Below, in pieces: positions 43,669-55,169 of a stretch of 64,000 bases of DNA (position 1 is its first letter; each line of letters opens with the position of its first letter). The position numbers were made by a program, and so were the translations under genes. The notes beneath the pieces were generated by a model that had not been told where the DNA came from, made no database searches, and worked only from the letters and a program-made list of their open reading frames with translations. This stretch comes from Alectoria sarmentosa (Eukaryota; Ascomycota; Lecanoromycetes; Lecanorales; Parmeliaceae), in assembly GCA_009733775.1 (NCBI GenBank), contig WOGZ01000002.1, forward strand, positions 310,001 through 374,000. The letters run 5' to 3'.

Positions 43669-45414
43669 CTACGCCCAAGGACCGAGCGTCCATCCGGTCT
43701 GCCATCCTACGCTAGGCCTTGCCATTGCTTTCTGCGGAGCCGCACTTGTTTCCGCATCTCTCCGAGCCCTGGCCAATCCATGTTGCAGGAAAGCATCTCG
43801 TTCGATCTCCACGATGCCCTTGATCCGTAATTTAACCAACAAGCTCGCTCCGGCCCAAGCGCCCAGACTCTCCACTCCTCGAATCACACCAGAAACTGTG
43901 GGTTTCATCCCCTTGTCCTGTTCGCGTCGTATCTTCTCTTCGATCGGATCTGAGAGTTGCGGCTCCAGTGATGCTGGAACTGATGTGTTTTCCTCTAGTG
44001 CTTCCTTGTCCATTGAGTTTTTCAAGCCCTTCCTCTGTGCCTCCTTTGCCTCCTTTGCCTCCTTTGCCTCCTTTCGTTGCCGATTAACCCTTAATCTCCT
44101 TCTCCTCTCATCCGTCGCTTTCCCCTCTACCGGATCCCAACCTCTTTCTCTAATACAATCAAGCACCTCATCTAACAGCCTTTTCTTGAGGCCTGGAATG
44201 TTCGAGCCACCGCCGGTGAAGATGATGCGCGACATGCAGACCGCACGGACGTCCGGTGGAAGAGAGAGTAAGGAACGGTATATGAGCCTCTGGAGGGTTT
44301 GCTCGTCGTCGTCGAGGTTGTGATGTTTTCGTGAATCACCTAGCAGAGCTGTTTCGACTGGCGAGGCGAAGGCTGAGAAGGGAACTTGGATGCTTTGGCG
44401 TGGGGAGGAGGGCGAGGGAATGGAGATAGAGGCGTCTTTGAAATCGCCAGAAGGGACTAGATCTCTAGGCTCTTCTTCGGCAATAGAGACAAGACCAAAC
44501 GTAACAGTCAGGTCCCGAGAGGATGTCGCAACAGTTCCTGAGCGGCTCCTGCACCAAGCCATCCTCGTAGTCACTTCCTCAGCCTGCTCTAAGTCAACAG
44601 CCACGATGCCATTATCTGCTTCCTTTTCGCTAGCATCTACTGGCATTCTTACGTCTGTCCCTTGTTCCTCATCGTGCCTCTCAAGCAGCCTCGCCATCTC
44701 CAACGTAACCATTCTCATAGCCCTTGTAGTCCTCTTCTCAGAAACCTCCCTATAGTCATATATTCCCGTCACAATCGTCTCTCTCCATCCTATATCAACC
44801 ACGAGCGCTGACCTCAGCCCAGCAACGGCCGTACTAAGAACCGGAGGACTCAGCAACGTGACACCTGGATTCTGGAAGTTGGTAAACAACGTTTCCAATA
44901 TCGCACTCAGCAACGGATGCGGCATCAGACTCGGCACAACAACAACCACCTTTTTACCCCTGATGTCGATCAGTAGATGCTTGGTAATTGCCTCCCTCAC
45001 GGCTCTCTCAATCTTATCACCCACGAGCCCCATGTCCAATCCCCTCACATCCATGCGCCATAGCTCATAGTCATCTCCCCAGTCATCGATCCTCCTCCTC
45101 TTCTTCCGTTTATCGCCATGCCCTGGCAGCCACTTCCTATAATCTCCAACCCGTCTCGACTCCTCTGGTCCAAAGCCCAGCCGGCATCTCGGTGCGCTCT
45201 CGCCCGCAAAACCAGCGCTAAAATGCCGGTTGCCAAACTCGAAGATGATGGGTTCGTCTTCGGGTGCACGGTAGCTGAGCGAGGGGGAGTTGAAGGCTGA
45301 AGAAAATGTTCGTTGCGGAGTGTGGGGGGAAGAGGGATTGGGTTGGAGGTGGGAGAGACCAGGGCGGGTAGTGGATGAGGGTTTGCGGTCGAAGTAGCCT
45401 GCTGCAGTTGCCAT
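43669..45414 (-). CDS. ARP10: actin-related protein of the Arp10/Arp11 (ro-7) dynactin type
   Basis: Pointed-end component of dynactin, supporting dynein-driven movement of nuclei and vesicles. Single exon, ATG 45414 (the frame before it has only non-ATG codons), 581 aa. Actin-fold landmarks: phosphate-1-like EFGNRHFSAGFAGE (~56-69), VVVVVPSL, SALVVDIGWRETIVTGIYD (phosphate-2) and SRIIFTGGGSNIPGLKKRL (adenosine loop). Insertions: a ~110-residue acidic/Ser stretch between the two halves, and a basic KEAKEAKEAKEA tract coded by a 12 bp tandem repeat at ~44040-44075. Much longer than actin (375 aa), as usual in filamentous fungi. Subfamily assignment is from overall pattern. Confidence 0.78.
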   Translation of the reverse strand: MATAAGYFDRKPSSTTRPGLSHLQPNPSSPHTPQRTFSSAFNSPSLSYRAPEDEPIIFEFGNRHFSAGFAGESAPRCRLGFGPEESRRVGDYRKWLPGHGDKRKKRRRIDDWGDDYELWRMDVRGLDMGLVGDKIERAVREAITKHLLIDIRGKKVVVVVPSLMPHPLLSAILETLFTNFQNPGVTLLSPPVLSTAVAGLRSALVVDIGWRETIVTGIYDYREVSEKRTTRAMRMVTLEMARLLERHDEEQGTDVRMPVDASEKEADNGIVAVDLEQAEEVTTRMAWCRSRSGTVATSSRDLTVTFGLVSIAEEEPRDLVPSGDFKDASISIPSPSSPRQSIQVPFSAFASPVETALLGDSRKHHNLDDDEQTLQRLIYRSLLSLPPDVRAVCMSRIIFTGGGSNIPGLKKRLLDEVLDCIRERGWDPVEGKATDERRRRLRVNRQRKEAKEAKEAKEAQRKGLKNSMDKEALEENTSVPASLEPQLSDPIEEKIRREQDKGMKPTVSGVIRGVESLGAWAGASLLVKLRIKGIVEIERDAFLQHGLARARRDAETSAAPQKAMARPSVGWQTGWTLGPWA

Positions 45415-46155
45415 GGTGGCCAAGAGGCGCTCTCAGGACTCATGACTCATTTTCCTGCTCTAAGTCTTGGCTTGTGGGGATCTGATGTGCATCGCGTACT
45501 TAGGTATGAAGTGAGTGATGGCTCGGCAGTCGCGTTTAGTTGATAGGTCGACTTCGCATTTTGATAGGTTGACACATTGCATCTCCCCACCATTCAGAAC
45601 CCGAAGTGACCTTCTCTCACGTAAAAGCAGAATTCAAGGAAATCGTATAAAAGCCAGGGCGAGATAATGGAGTGGGATCTGTGGCCGGTCGCTGTGGGGG
45701 CCTCAGTCGACTGTTCAGCCTGTCCTGTCAATGAAATTAGAGTGAAGGAAGCGGGGAAAAATACATGAGGCTGAGAGTGAGCTTCGACTCTCACACATTT
45801 CTTACACCTCTCACTCACTTCGATCGCTGCATCCCTCGGAAAAGAGCACTACAAAAGACTATGGTAATGCAAGATTCCAAGGCTGATGACACTTTTAATG
45901 TTTTGATGGCCTGTGATTTGCATTGATTAGCATAAAAGCCTTACAACAGACCGGCATGAAAGAGGAGACTCATAGGGTAGAAGCAAGCTCATGACAGAAT
46001 ACAACGACCTAAAACTGGTGTTGGTAATTCTAAGTATGTGATGAACAGTACATGATGAACAAGACCCATACTAATCCCTACTAGACATAAAAGAGACTTT
46101 CTATATCGAAGTGTACTCTGGATAATTGACGCCTAGAATCATCCTCAATAGATCT
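45415..46155. other. divergent intergenic region
   Basis: 740 bp between ARP10 and the next plus-strand gene; it should hold both promoters. No recognised element. Confidence 0.4.
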
Positions 46156-47811
46156 ATGGAGGGTGCTGTGGTAAGAAGAACGCGGCCAAACCCGGACAGA
46201 CTTCCCGATGACCATTTCATCGAAGGGTTTGTAGAAGCCAAGCAAATATATCACCATGAGCGCCCTCCATTCGTCGAGAAAAATCAAGGCAGTTGCAGAG
46301 CCGGTCTTCGCAAAACCGTAACTCTTCGAGTGACTGATGACCTGCAGCATGGTCTACCTGTGGAGGCTGAAATGACATGTTGGTCTTGGAGCCCCCAACA
46401 CACCTTTTGCACCATTGACATTGGAGGCCGAAGACTCATTGTGAAAAAAGACTCCTCTGATCGCTATTGTTCCTATCGAAGCTGGCTAGGTCCTCAAAAA
46501 GGCTTTTCATATCAACCAGTTGCTTTTGGACCGTGGCAGAAAGATCCAGAAGACTTTGAGGGGCCCAATATCGATTTGAAGACGCAACATGCAGTTCACG
46601 TGCAGACGCTCCCTAATACGCCTCACCTTGGATCTTCTACAATGCTTGACGGCCGTGCCCAACAAAATTCGATGATGAATCTGTATGGCCCACAACATGA
46701 GTGGCGGCCATCAGACTTTCCTCTGACACGTCCTTTGAATCCATCTTCGGCACGTTCAGCCATTTTGGGTCCAGAACACGTCACGCGTCAACAATACCCT
46801 CAAGAACTTCAACAGCGCATTGATACAGGAAACACTTCTCAAGCGGCGAGTCCGTCAATCAAGGACTCTCCGAGGCCCATACAAGCTAAAAGTCGTGACA
46901 TCCAGGGTTCCTCTGCTACGGTACACCACGGTAGTCAGCACCACGTTGGGATACCAGTTGAGAGAGCGCCTTCTTCGGGGTCGAGGCACGATGTATCATC
47001 TCCAAAGAAACAGGAAGAGCAATCCCCAAACGGCCCGTGTGAAATTGAGCAAGTATCACCTCAGGGTGTTTCGAAAATGTCTACTGAGATACAGGAAGAC
47101 AGCCGTATTACCTCAAAACCCAACGAGGACAGTCCAGTGGGACCTCAAAGACAAAGTTTTGCTCCGGCAGAGCCAAACGACAAGAGAGTGTTCAGTAAAC
47201 CGCCATATGAGAATAGCGCAGAGGATCAAATAGCCCATGGGCAGCAGTATCAGGGACAGCATTCTCCAGAACCCAATTCTCTAGCGAGGCCAAAGAAGCG
47301 TAGGCGCCAAATTTCCATCCCAAATCACTTGAACCCCATATCACCGCAGCTCTCTACAGCCGTGCGTTCTCCATCCCCACGATCGTCTCCACGACCAACG
47401 CTCTCCGCATCCTCGCAGTACCACACTAGATTCCCCACCCCTACATCTCTCAACCCACTACCCACCGACCCCTCCTCCCCACTCGCCTCCCACAAGCAGT
47501 CCCGCACAACATTGTTCATCGCCATCCCACTCTCAACCGACAGCGTCCCGCTCAAACTCCGCTCCTGCATGACCCTGTCGTCCCTTTTCAACTCCGTCCT
47601 CGCGATCTGCGCCCCGCCGGGCCAGGACGCCGTCTCGGGCATCAGGGCCACTTTTGCCTGGAAGCAGGAAAAGGACGTCGATCGAGCTATTTTGTTGAAA
47701 CAGGATTTCCCGGACACTTTTGAGGTCTTCTTGGAGATTGTCGATGGGGCGCCGTGCTGGCGGGAGGAAGGGGGACGGTGCGGCGTTGCTGTTGAGGTCG
47801 TGCTGGCGTGA
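46156..47811 (+). CDS. uncharacterised fungal protein with disordered middle
   Basis: Single exon, 551 aa from ATG 46156 (codons before it in the frame are non-ATG; a short 5' exon is possible). The N-terminal ~170 residues look folded (TVTLRVTDDLQHGLPVEAEM, FCTIDIGGRRLIVKK). A long Ser/Pro/Gln-rich disordered region holds a nuclear-localisation-like PKKRRRQIS. The last ~110 residues are again folded, with an alternating strand-helix pattern (TLFIAIPLSTDSVPLKL, GIRATFAWKQEKDVDRAIL) suggestive of a ubiquitin-like fold. No named family is recognised. A nuclear role is inferred only from the basic motif. Confidence 0.7.
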   Translation: MEGAVVRRTRPNPDRLPDDHFIEGFVEAKQIYHHERPPFVEKNQGSCRAGLRKTVTLRVTDDLQHGLPVEAEMTCWSWSPQHTFCTIDIGGRRLIVKKDSSDRYCSYRSWLGPQKGFSYQPVAFGPWQKDPEDFEGPNIDLKTQHAVHVQTLPNTPHLGSSTMLDGRAQQNSMMNLYGPQHEWRPSDFPLTRPLNPSSARSAILGPEHVTRQQYPQELQQRIDTGNTSQAASPSIKDSPRPIQAKSRDIQGSSATVHHGSQHHVGIPVERAPSSGSRHDVSSPKKQEEQSPNGPCEIEQVSPQGVSKMSTEIQEDSRITSKPNEDSPVGPQRQSFAPAEPNDKRVFSKPPYENSAEDQIAHGQQYQGQHSPEPNSLARPKKRRRQISIPNHLNPISPQLSTAVRSPSPRSSPRPTLSASSQYHTRFPTPTSLNPLPTDPSSPLASHKQSRTTLFIAIPLSTDSVPLKLRSCMTLSSLFNSVLAICAPPGQDAVSGIRATFAWKQEKDVDRAILLKQDFPDTFEVFLEIVDGAPCWREEGGRCGVAVEVVLA

Positions 47812-48147
47812 GTTGGCGGGAGAGCGCTTTGAGGTTTTTTGCGGAGCTGACGGCGAGACTACGAGAGGCGGGGGATCCAGAGCATTGGGTTCGGTCGTCA
47901 AGTCCTGGTATTTGCATGTGGTTTACGGCGCTTTCATTACAGCGAAGTCGTTTTCAATTGCGATATAATCGTGGATTAGAGCCCAGAAAGTGTCTGCGTA
48001 TAGGCCGGATGACATACATATTTGCGGAGACCTTGGATATAGAGCCTTAATAATTCACAATGTACGCACTCAAAAGTATAGCCGGATAAATTCTTCAATT
48101 CATAATACGAGTGAGTAGCTTTGAGTTGAGACGTTATTCATTGAGTG
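47812..48147. other. convergent intergenic spacer
   Basis: 336 bp between two gene 3' ends. Nothing recognised. Confidence 0.4.
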
Positions 48148-49293
48148 TTAACAAAATGCTTTGAAGAACCCCCACAGTCCCAGACCGCTCAGTACAGGAA
48201 TCGTCACATTGTCGTCCCATCCAAAGAGATCGACGACTTCGCTCGCGCTCGCGATCAGTCCGCTCCAGACACTTACTATCCCTAACGCTACCCACCCACC
48301 CACCACACCCTGCCCGTTCTTTAAGCCAACAGCGTCCTTCAATGCCCCAGGAAATTCTAGCTGTCCCTTGAACATGAAGCCCTCGTCTGTATATCCATAA
48401 GCTGGCACGGCCCACCCCCAAAACACGACCGCTGTAATCGCTCCCACGATTGCCGCCGCCGCACTTCCTGCTAGACTCTTCCCCCGTCGTAACCGCGGTG
48501 TGTAGCGTCCCCATAACCTTCCGAATGTACTGGCAGCCGTGTCACACCAGCTGAGTAGCAGTATAGACATCACGCCTACATCCTTTGGGAAAAACCTTAG
48601 CACGGTCCAAGCACCCAGAAGGTACCATATCACACCGTTATAGCCATCTACCTCACTTTCCCTCATCAAAGCTCCCAGGACTCGGATGTAGAAGCGGTTG
48701 AAAGCTGGAAATGTATGTCGTGCATAGTCGGCGCTGGCTATTGGTATCAGAGCGCCTAGGAGCCAAGGGTGTATTGATGCGGCGGACGTTCCGCGCGTAT
48801 AGAGGTGGAGTGTGAAAAATCCGATGGAGACGTGTAAGGCTTTGCGGGGAATCTCGTGCCGGTGCACGAAAGAGCGCCAGTGTCTGTGGATAGGGATAAG
48901 ACCAAGAGGCGAGGGGGACCGGGATATGGAGCGCCAGTACGATGAGTCCGCAGAAGCGGCGGAGGAAGGAGAGAGATGGCCGTTGGACTCAGAAACCGCG
49001 CCATCTGGTGGCTTTTTTGCCGGTACGGACGCTTTTGAAGCTGCGGCTTCTTTTTGTCGTTTGGCGTGGGTTTTCGGACTCCGGCTGCGGGCTCGGGCGC
49101 GCTTTTCGAGGCTGGAGTCTGAGGAGGGAGACTCTGGTTCTGGGTCTTCGGATATAGGGGAGGGAGAATTTTGTCTTTTGGCGGCAGAGGAGCGTGTTAT
49201 GGGGGCGAAGTAGTTGTCGCGGCGACTTTCGGTGGGGGTGGGCGAGGGAGAGATGACCCGAGGGGTGCCGGGTGTTTGGTATTGTTGCGACAT
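48148..49293 (-). CDS. DGK1: CTP-dependent diacylglycerol kinase Dgk1-like
   Basis: ER/nuclear-envelope enzyme that phosphorylates diacylglycerol to phosphatidate using CTP, opposing lipin. Single exon, 381 aa from ATG 49293 (the frame upstream has only non-ATG codons). The N-terminal ~125 residues are basic and Ser/Pro-rich (RSRSPKTHAKRQK), as in yeast Dgk1. Membrane helices begin with EIPRKALHVSIGFFTLHLY. The family signature is present as VDGYNGVIWYLLGAW, SWCDTAASTFGRLWG and LRRGKSLAGSAAAAIVGA. Several further helices reach the C-terminus. Length exceeds yeast Dgk1 (290 aa) mainly through the N-terminus. Confidence 0.9.
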   Translation of the reverse strand: MSQQYQTPGTPRVISPSPTPTESRRDNYFAPITRSSAAKRQNSPSPISEDPEPESPSSDSSLEKRARARSRSPKTHAKRQKEAAASKASVPAKKPPDGAVSESNGHLSPSSAASADSSYWRSISRSPSPLGLIPIHRHWRSFVHRHEIPRKALHVSIGFFTLHLYTRGTSAASIHPWLLGALIPIASADYARHTFPAFNRFYIRVLGALMRESEVDGYNGVIWYLLGAWTVLRFFPKDVGVMSILLLSWCDTAASTFGRLWGRYTPRLRRGKSLAGSAAAAIVGAITAVVFWGWAVPAYGYTDEGFMFKGQLEFPGALKDAVGLKNGQGVVGGWVALGIVSVWSGLIASASEVVDLFGWDDNVTIPVLSGLGLWGFFKAFC

Positions 49294-49771
49294 GGCGAGA
49301 AGGGCGGGTAAGGAATGGAAGGGTGGCAGCACCAGGCTAGAACCAAAACCAGAGGAAAAATTGTTTATAACAGAAGGAGTAATAGCCAAAATTGAGTGGA
49401 GTGGGGGGTTTAGATGCTCGAGGCTCGCTATCGTGACGTGTTCCCTGCTTCACTGCCACAGCGCGTGTTAATTGTTCGAGAGGTTCGACATGGCGAAGTA
49501 CGCAGAGTCTCTGGGCATAAAGAAGTGTATAAGAAGTGAAGACCGTGAGTCCAGCTTTGGGAAGCTTACTGGGCTTCGCCGGTGGTGTTTGAAAGTAGGT
49601 CAATGATGCAGGAAACGTTCTTTTCAGGGAACAGGGAACGCTGGGCTCAAGGGTTGTCGCGCGCTAGCAGATTAGATAACAATCTTCCCTGCCAAGACAT
49701 CGACAACAGTGAATTGTTTCAATATTTTTCTGTTTCGAAATCATGATCTAGTAAGGCGATTTGATGCAAGA
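49294..49771. other. divergent intergenic region, DGK1 / SPB4
   Basis: 478 bp holding both promoters. No recognised element. Confidence 0.4.
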
Positions 49772-51990
49772 ATGGCACCAGAGACGCTGGCAGTGTCCGC
49801 AACAGGATTCGCCTCATCATCGCGAGCGTGGGAGGCCCTCACGCCGCCGTTGGCCGAATGGATCCTTGATGCCGTCTCTAGCATGGGTTTCAAGCGGTAT
49901 ATAAGACTCAAGTTTATGCCTTGAGAAAGACACGCTGATTCCAGGATATTTTTAGGATGACGCCTGTACAAGCTAGCACCATACCCCAGTTCATGAAGAA
50001 TAAGGATGTGGTGGTTGAAGCAGTCACAGGGTCGGGGAAAACCTTGGCGTACTTGATACCAGTCTTGGAAAAGCTTCTACGGCGGGAGGAGCAAACCAAA
50101 CGGCATCACGTAGGAGCCATAATCTTGTCACCAACGAGGTGAGGAAGAAAGGAAGCGGATACGGCCAAATCTTTGCTGAGAGGTGTAGGGAACTGGCGAC
50201 ACAGATACATGGCGTTCTGCAATCTCTGCTGGCTTTCCACGGGCCTTCTGCCGAGGCAATGAAGCCCCTCGATGATGATGATTCAACAGGGACCGAAAAA
50301 CTGTCTCCCTCATCTTCTGGTCCGAAAGTTGTTGCACAGCTTCTCGTGGGTGGCGATACCTCGACGTCCCAAGATCTGAGCTACTTCCTGAAATACAGCC
50401 CGAGCCTACTCATAGCCACTCCTGGACGGCTGTTAGAAATTCTATCATCGCCACACGTTAAATGCCCCCAGTCATCGTTCGAAGTCCTTGTGCTGGACGA
50501 AGCAGATAGACTATTGGACCTCGGATTTCGGGAAGACCTGCAGAAGATACTGGGAAGGCTGCCGAAACAGAGGCGTACGGGCCTTTTCTCTGCTTCTGTC
50601 AGCGAAGCGGTAGGAGAGATTGTGAGAGTCGGCTTGCGAAATCCTGTGAAAATCGCTGTAAAAGTCAAGGGAATAGATGGCGGACAGGATAGAAGAACGC
50701 CGTCTAGGTGAGCAGGTGGAGCGTTTGTGCGTCGCTGTGGAGGACGATTCTAACAAACCACAGTCTACAGATGAGCTACCTTGTCACTCCTGCGTCTCAC
50801 AAGTTTCCAGCCCTCACCAAGATACTCTCAGCGATAGAGCCATCTCCGAACAAAACCATCGTATTCCTCTCCACCTGTGCCGCCGTCGACTACTTCCAGC
50901 ACGTCCTTTCGTCAATTCTTTCATCGCCAGATCGTCGATCCTTTACTCTGCTTCCGCTTCACGGAAAGCACCCAGCAAAGGCCCGTATAAAGAATCTTGC
51001 GGCCTTTGCGAACGCCAGTACACCTTCGATTCTTTTGACTACCGACGTCGCAGCTAGGGGTCTTGACATCCCGCAAGTGGACCTGGTCATCCAGCTCGAT
51101 CCGCCGAGTGATCCAAAGGTTTTTTTGCATCGTTGCGGGTATGTGTATTTTGTAGCAGTCTTTTCAAGACGTTTGCCAGAAGCAAATGTCACTTTATGCC
51201 CCCTCGACCTGTCTCATTACTCGGACCTTTTTCTGGAAGAAGGAATACTGACTTTGATATCTCTAGCCGATCTGGGCGAGCTGGTCGCAAAGGCTTGAGT
51301 GTGGTCTTCTTACAACCTGGGCGCGAAGAGGACTACATATCGTTTCTCGAGGTCCGCAGGACGCCAATTACTCCACTGATTATGCCTCATCTCGATGTCA
51401 CCGATGGAGATGCTCGGGCTGCAACAAAGGCAATGAGGCTAACGGTTTTGTCAGATCGTGCTTTCAATGACAAGGCAAAGCGCGGATTTGTGTCCTGGGT
51501 CAGATCCTACAGCAAGCATCAGGCGAGCAGCATCTTTCGGATTGGCGATCTGGATTGGGAGGACTTGGGAAATGCGTGGGGCCTACTCAGGCTTCCCAAA
51601 ATGCCAGAGCTGAAGAAATGGGAGGGCGACAAATCATTGGGCGTGGACATAGACTGGAATGTCTATGCGTACAAGGACAAGAAGAGGGAAGATGTGAGAA
51701 AACAAGCAATGGCAGAGAAGAAGAATGAAGCCTCTACTGCGGCTGATATGATTTCTCCTCCGCATCAAAAGAAGCAGCTTAAGAGGGCGTGGAGCGACAA
51801 GCTTGATGCACGAGACGAGAGGGAAATGAGACGAATTAAGAAGCGGACGAAGCGAGATCGGGAGAGGTGGGAGAAGATGACCCCTGCTGAGCGTGAGAAG
51901 CAACGAGAGCTGGACAGTATGATTGAAGAAGTCAAAGCCAGGAAGGCAGAAGAGGACAAGTTTGGGACGTTTGAAGGCTTTGATGATTAA
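49772..51990 (+). CDS. SPB4: DEAD-box RNA helicase Spb4 (60S ribosome biogenesis)
   Basis: ATP-dependent RNA helicase needed for late nucleolar 60S maturation. Five exons, 49772..49896, 49956..50138, 50189..50707, 50764..51138, 51267..51990, give 641 aa (yeast 606). Q-motif [13 protein letters not shown] crosses intron 1. Motif I is AVTGSGKT, Ia LSPTRELATQI (across intron 2), Ib [32 protein letters not shown] (S in place of the more common T), [29 protein letters not shown] and [15 protein letters not shown] (across intron 4). The Spb4-specific DUF4217 region includes [13 protein letters not shown] and [21 protein letters not shown] basic coiled-coil tail ([17 protein letters not shown]) suits RNA binding. 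Confidence 0.95.
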
Positions 51991-52203
51991 AATTCTCTCA
52001 TTAACGATACCCTAAGAATACTGTTTCGTCGCCTGCATTCATTCGCTAATGAATGCATTGTTATCGCGCATACGGCGACCGTGCCTTTTGTACGCTCCAA
52101 GCCTCGTCTTCTCGTTGCTGAGGTTCGATGTCCAACCACTTGATCCAGAGCACAACGACACCTCCACTTTCCACAAACGAGTAGGCCTACATCGAGCACG
52201 ACA

Positions 52204-53393
52204 TCAGCATCCTAGGTACTTGCGACGAGCACCCTTGTCATCCCATCCGATTCTGCCATCGCTGAACATTTCTTCCCACTCCGACTGGCTCGGCACTTTT
52301 CCACTAGATGTGGATTGAGTCAGCAGCCTGCAATCTGATCCCCGGAAGAGGACCGCAGGCACGCTTACCTCTTCTTCTCCCAAGTCTGCCCGCCAACGCC
52401 CCATCCCTCGTCGTGATGCACGCCCGTTTCCTTCACCGGCTCAGCACCCTCCTTCTCTTTTCCCTTGCCCTCGACGTCCCCATCATCATCCTGGAATTGC
52501 ACAACCCTCCTCACGACGCTCGTCTCCGTGACGCCGCCACCACTTTCATCGCTCTGATCGCTCTGCCTGTTGATGGCCTTCTGCACACGTCGGTACTCCT
52601 CCCGCTGCCAACAGACCGTCCGCTCAATCTCCCGGCGCCACTTCTTCATCCCTTTGATCCGCTCCCGCATGTCGCGGACGCTGCAGTTCTCGCTCACCTT
52701 CTCTTCCTTGGTCTTGTCGGGAGGAGTCAGCCCTTTGAGGAAAACCTCCGGCACCCTGCTCTCCCCGCTCGGGACTCTGCTGTGGCCGCTACTGACCCTG
52801 CTGCTCCCGGCATTGACGCCTTTGAAGTGGCCTGGGGACACAGGACCTTTGCTCGCAGCAGGAACGGTGGGGTTGTTCTCCTTCCACAATGCCTGCGCCC
52901 GCTCGGCAGCTACGTCACTCGCGTGCTTCTTTTCCTCATCCTTGTCGACCTGCGCGCCCATGTCGTGAATCAGCTTCGCCAAGACGATGCCGTCCATCTC
53001 GAGCCATTCGTTCACGCTCTCGACCCGGTCCGCCAGCTTCTGCAGCTGCGAGGAGCGGACGTTGAGGAGGCCTTCGAGGGCATCGGCGCTGAGGGGGAGG
53101 GTGTCTTCGTTGGGGATCGCCCCTCGTAGGCCGCCGGGACTCGGCAGCGAGGAGGGTGATGCGGGCGAGCCGGTGCGAGACGGTGGCGTGGAGAGAGATT
53201 TCTGCGGGGAGGGCGAGTCAGCGGGGGGGTCTCTTCGCTTGAGGATGCCGCGGTTGAGAAGGGGAGACATGGTGGTTCGTGGTGTTGGGACGGTGATGGA
53301 GGGTTTGGAAGGGGGTGAAGTGATGAGGGATGTGCTCTTTCCTTGCGTTGTTTTGTGGAGTATTAAGGAGAGGGAGGCGGCAAGGGCGTTCAT
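52204..53393 (-). CDS. uncharacterised coiled-coil protein
   Basis: Exons 52369..53393 and 52204..52303 give 374 aa. The 65 bp intron has a gtaagc donor, and the second exon supplies a distinctive end, SEWEEMFSDGRIGWDDKGAR. ATG 53393 opens the frame; the internal Met at 53270 (MSPLLNRGILKRRDPPAD) may be the true start, since the leader is Ser/Thr/Pro-rich. A helical segment (~105-165) and a second basic helix (~245-285) suggest coiled coils. A Ser-rich tandem (SSRVSSGHSRVPSGESRVP) lies between them. No family name is recognised. Confidence 0.65.
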
Positions 53394-55169
53394 CGGCAGC
53401 GATGGTAGAGTATGATGTGCAAGAAGGAGCGGCTAGCAGAAGGATAGACTCCTATTCCTTCTCTGCCTTCTTTTCGCTCGCAACACTGAGCATTCGCGAA
53501 CCATGGCTACTTGCTCAGGCATAGTCCGCTCACCGGCAGTGACGATCGCATTGATGTGAAGACAGGAGTAGCCATCTGGGTAAAGGTCCCGGCTTGTGCC
53601 CTGCAAGTGCCTTCTCTGACATTGCTTAAGCTTTGACCAAACGCGTGCTCAAGTCATCGGCAGCGATGATGTCGAGGAGAGGATGGCAGGCAGAAAGGAG
53701 TTCGAAATCCTACTCCTACTCTCAACTCTCTTCCCTCTTACAGTGCTCAAGCACTCGCTCAAGCATACTCCCTTGATCAACAACAATGACTGCGATGCCG
53801 TGAAGCCATCGTCGTCCGAGCAGTGATGCAAATACAGAAGCAGTGAACGCAGAAGCGGTGAGTGCCAAAGCAACTTCCAGGGGTATAAAACTCTGCTCGT
53901 GGACTCTTTTCTTCCTACACCCACCATCGCCATAGCCCCCCCCCTTAAACATGGACAAATCATCGCACGCTTCTGACAGAGATGCAAAAAATAAACAACA
54001 TGTCTCTTACCCTGTCTCCGACTCTGGTCTCACTGGCGCTCCGTTGCGTCAAGGTTCGGAGATAGTCCATCGTTGGTCGGGTCGTATGCTGTGATGGTTT
54101 TGCTTGGTTGAGGGTATGGGAAAAATGGGGTGGGCTGGATGTGAGTGTGGAGGGGGTGGATGTCTTATGGATGGTGGATCGTGTTTAGGGAGTTTTGAAG
54201 GAGTGTGCATCCAATGGATTTGCGTGTCGCTGTTTGGTGTTTGTTTTGCGATGCGTGTGATCTGGGGACAAATTTTGTTCGGCGAGGATGTGAATGTGGA
54301 AAGTGTTGAAGTTGACAATGAGATCATATGAGTTGCAGCACTTCGTTTCGGTTTAGAGCAAGTTCGACACGGCTACTGTGAATCTCGCTGCGAATTAGTT
54401 CGCTACATTGACCTTGCCTTCGAGACTCTGGCCCTTCTTCTATCTTTCGCTTCCTGTTCGCTGGACAAGCAGTTTACTTGCAACGACTGGCATTTCTTGA
54501 CTGGTGTGATATTTCGCGGCGTCAATATCTATCTTTCTTATATACCTACATACCTACATACCTACATATATACCTCACTTAATTACACCTTCGCTTGAGA
54601 TGACGCCTTTGCGATCTTCACCGCCAGCTCCATAGCCATGACACCATGGATTAGACCATAGCGCAGGAATCCCTTGGATGTCATGAAGAACACCTACTCG
54701 AACTCCTTCTGGTCGCTATGGTCTGTGGGCTCGTCTACCTCCAGCTTTGAAGGATGTGCGATAAGCAGTTGCGGAGGGAAAATGATCAATGTCTGGAGCC
54801 AGCCCGTGGTGAAAGTGAGTCACCCGTAGGGGAAGCGAAGGAGGGTAGAAGTGAGAAGTAGGGATTGCTGCATGTAGAGGGAGGCGACGAGATTCTGCTA
54901 CAAACGTTACCATCGAAAATGCATTTGGCTTTAGCTTCATGAGTAAGGTCAATGAACACCACATATGTTGTGCACAAGAAGTCGCTCAAGATGAGGGTGC
55001 ATTCATCATTATCGCTGCTGGGGTATCTATGCTATGCTCTGGAAAAGACTAACAACCTGATGAACTCCTTCTATGATAACACACACGGCCATTTCATGAC
55101 ACAGCTCACCAAACCACCCATCTAGAGCCAGCTCTTACCCCTCAGAAAACACTCCTCTCAAACATTATC
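53394..55169. other. gene-free stretch
   Basis: 1.78 kb with no supported gene. A tacctacatacctacata microsatellite lies at about 54540-54575. Confidence 0.45.

Noticed and set aside
52308..53129. 273-codon plus-strand frame
   Set aside because: Antisense to the coiled-coil gene; repetitive leucine/proline-rich translation typical of a shadow.
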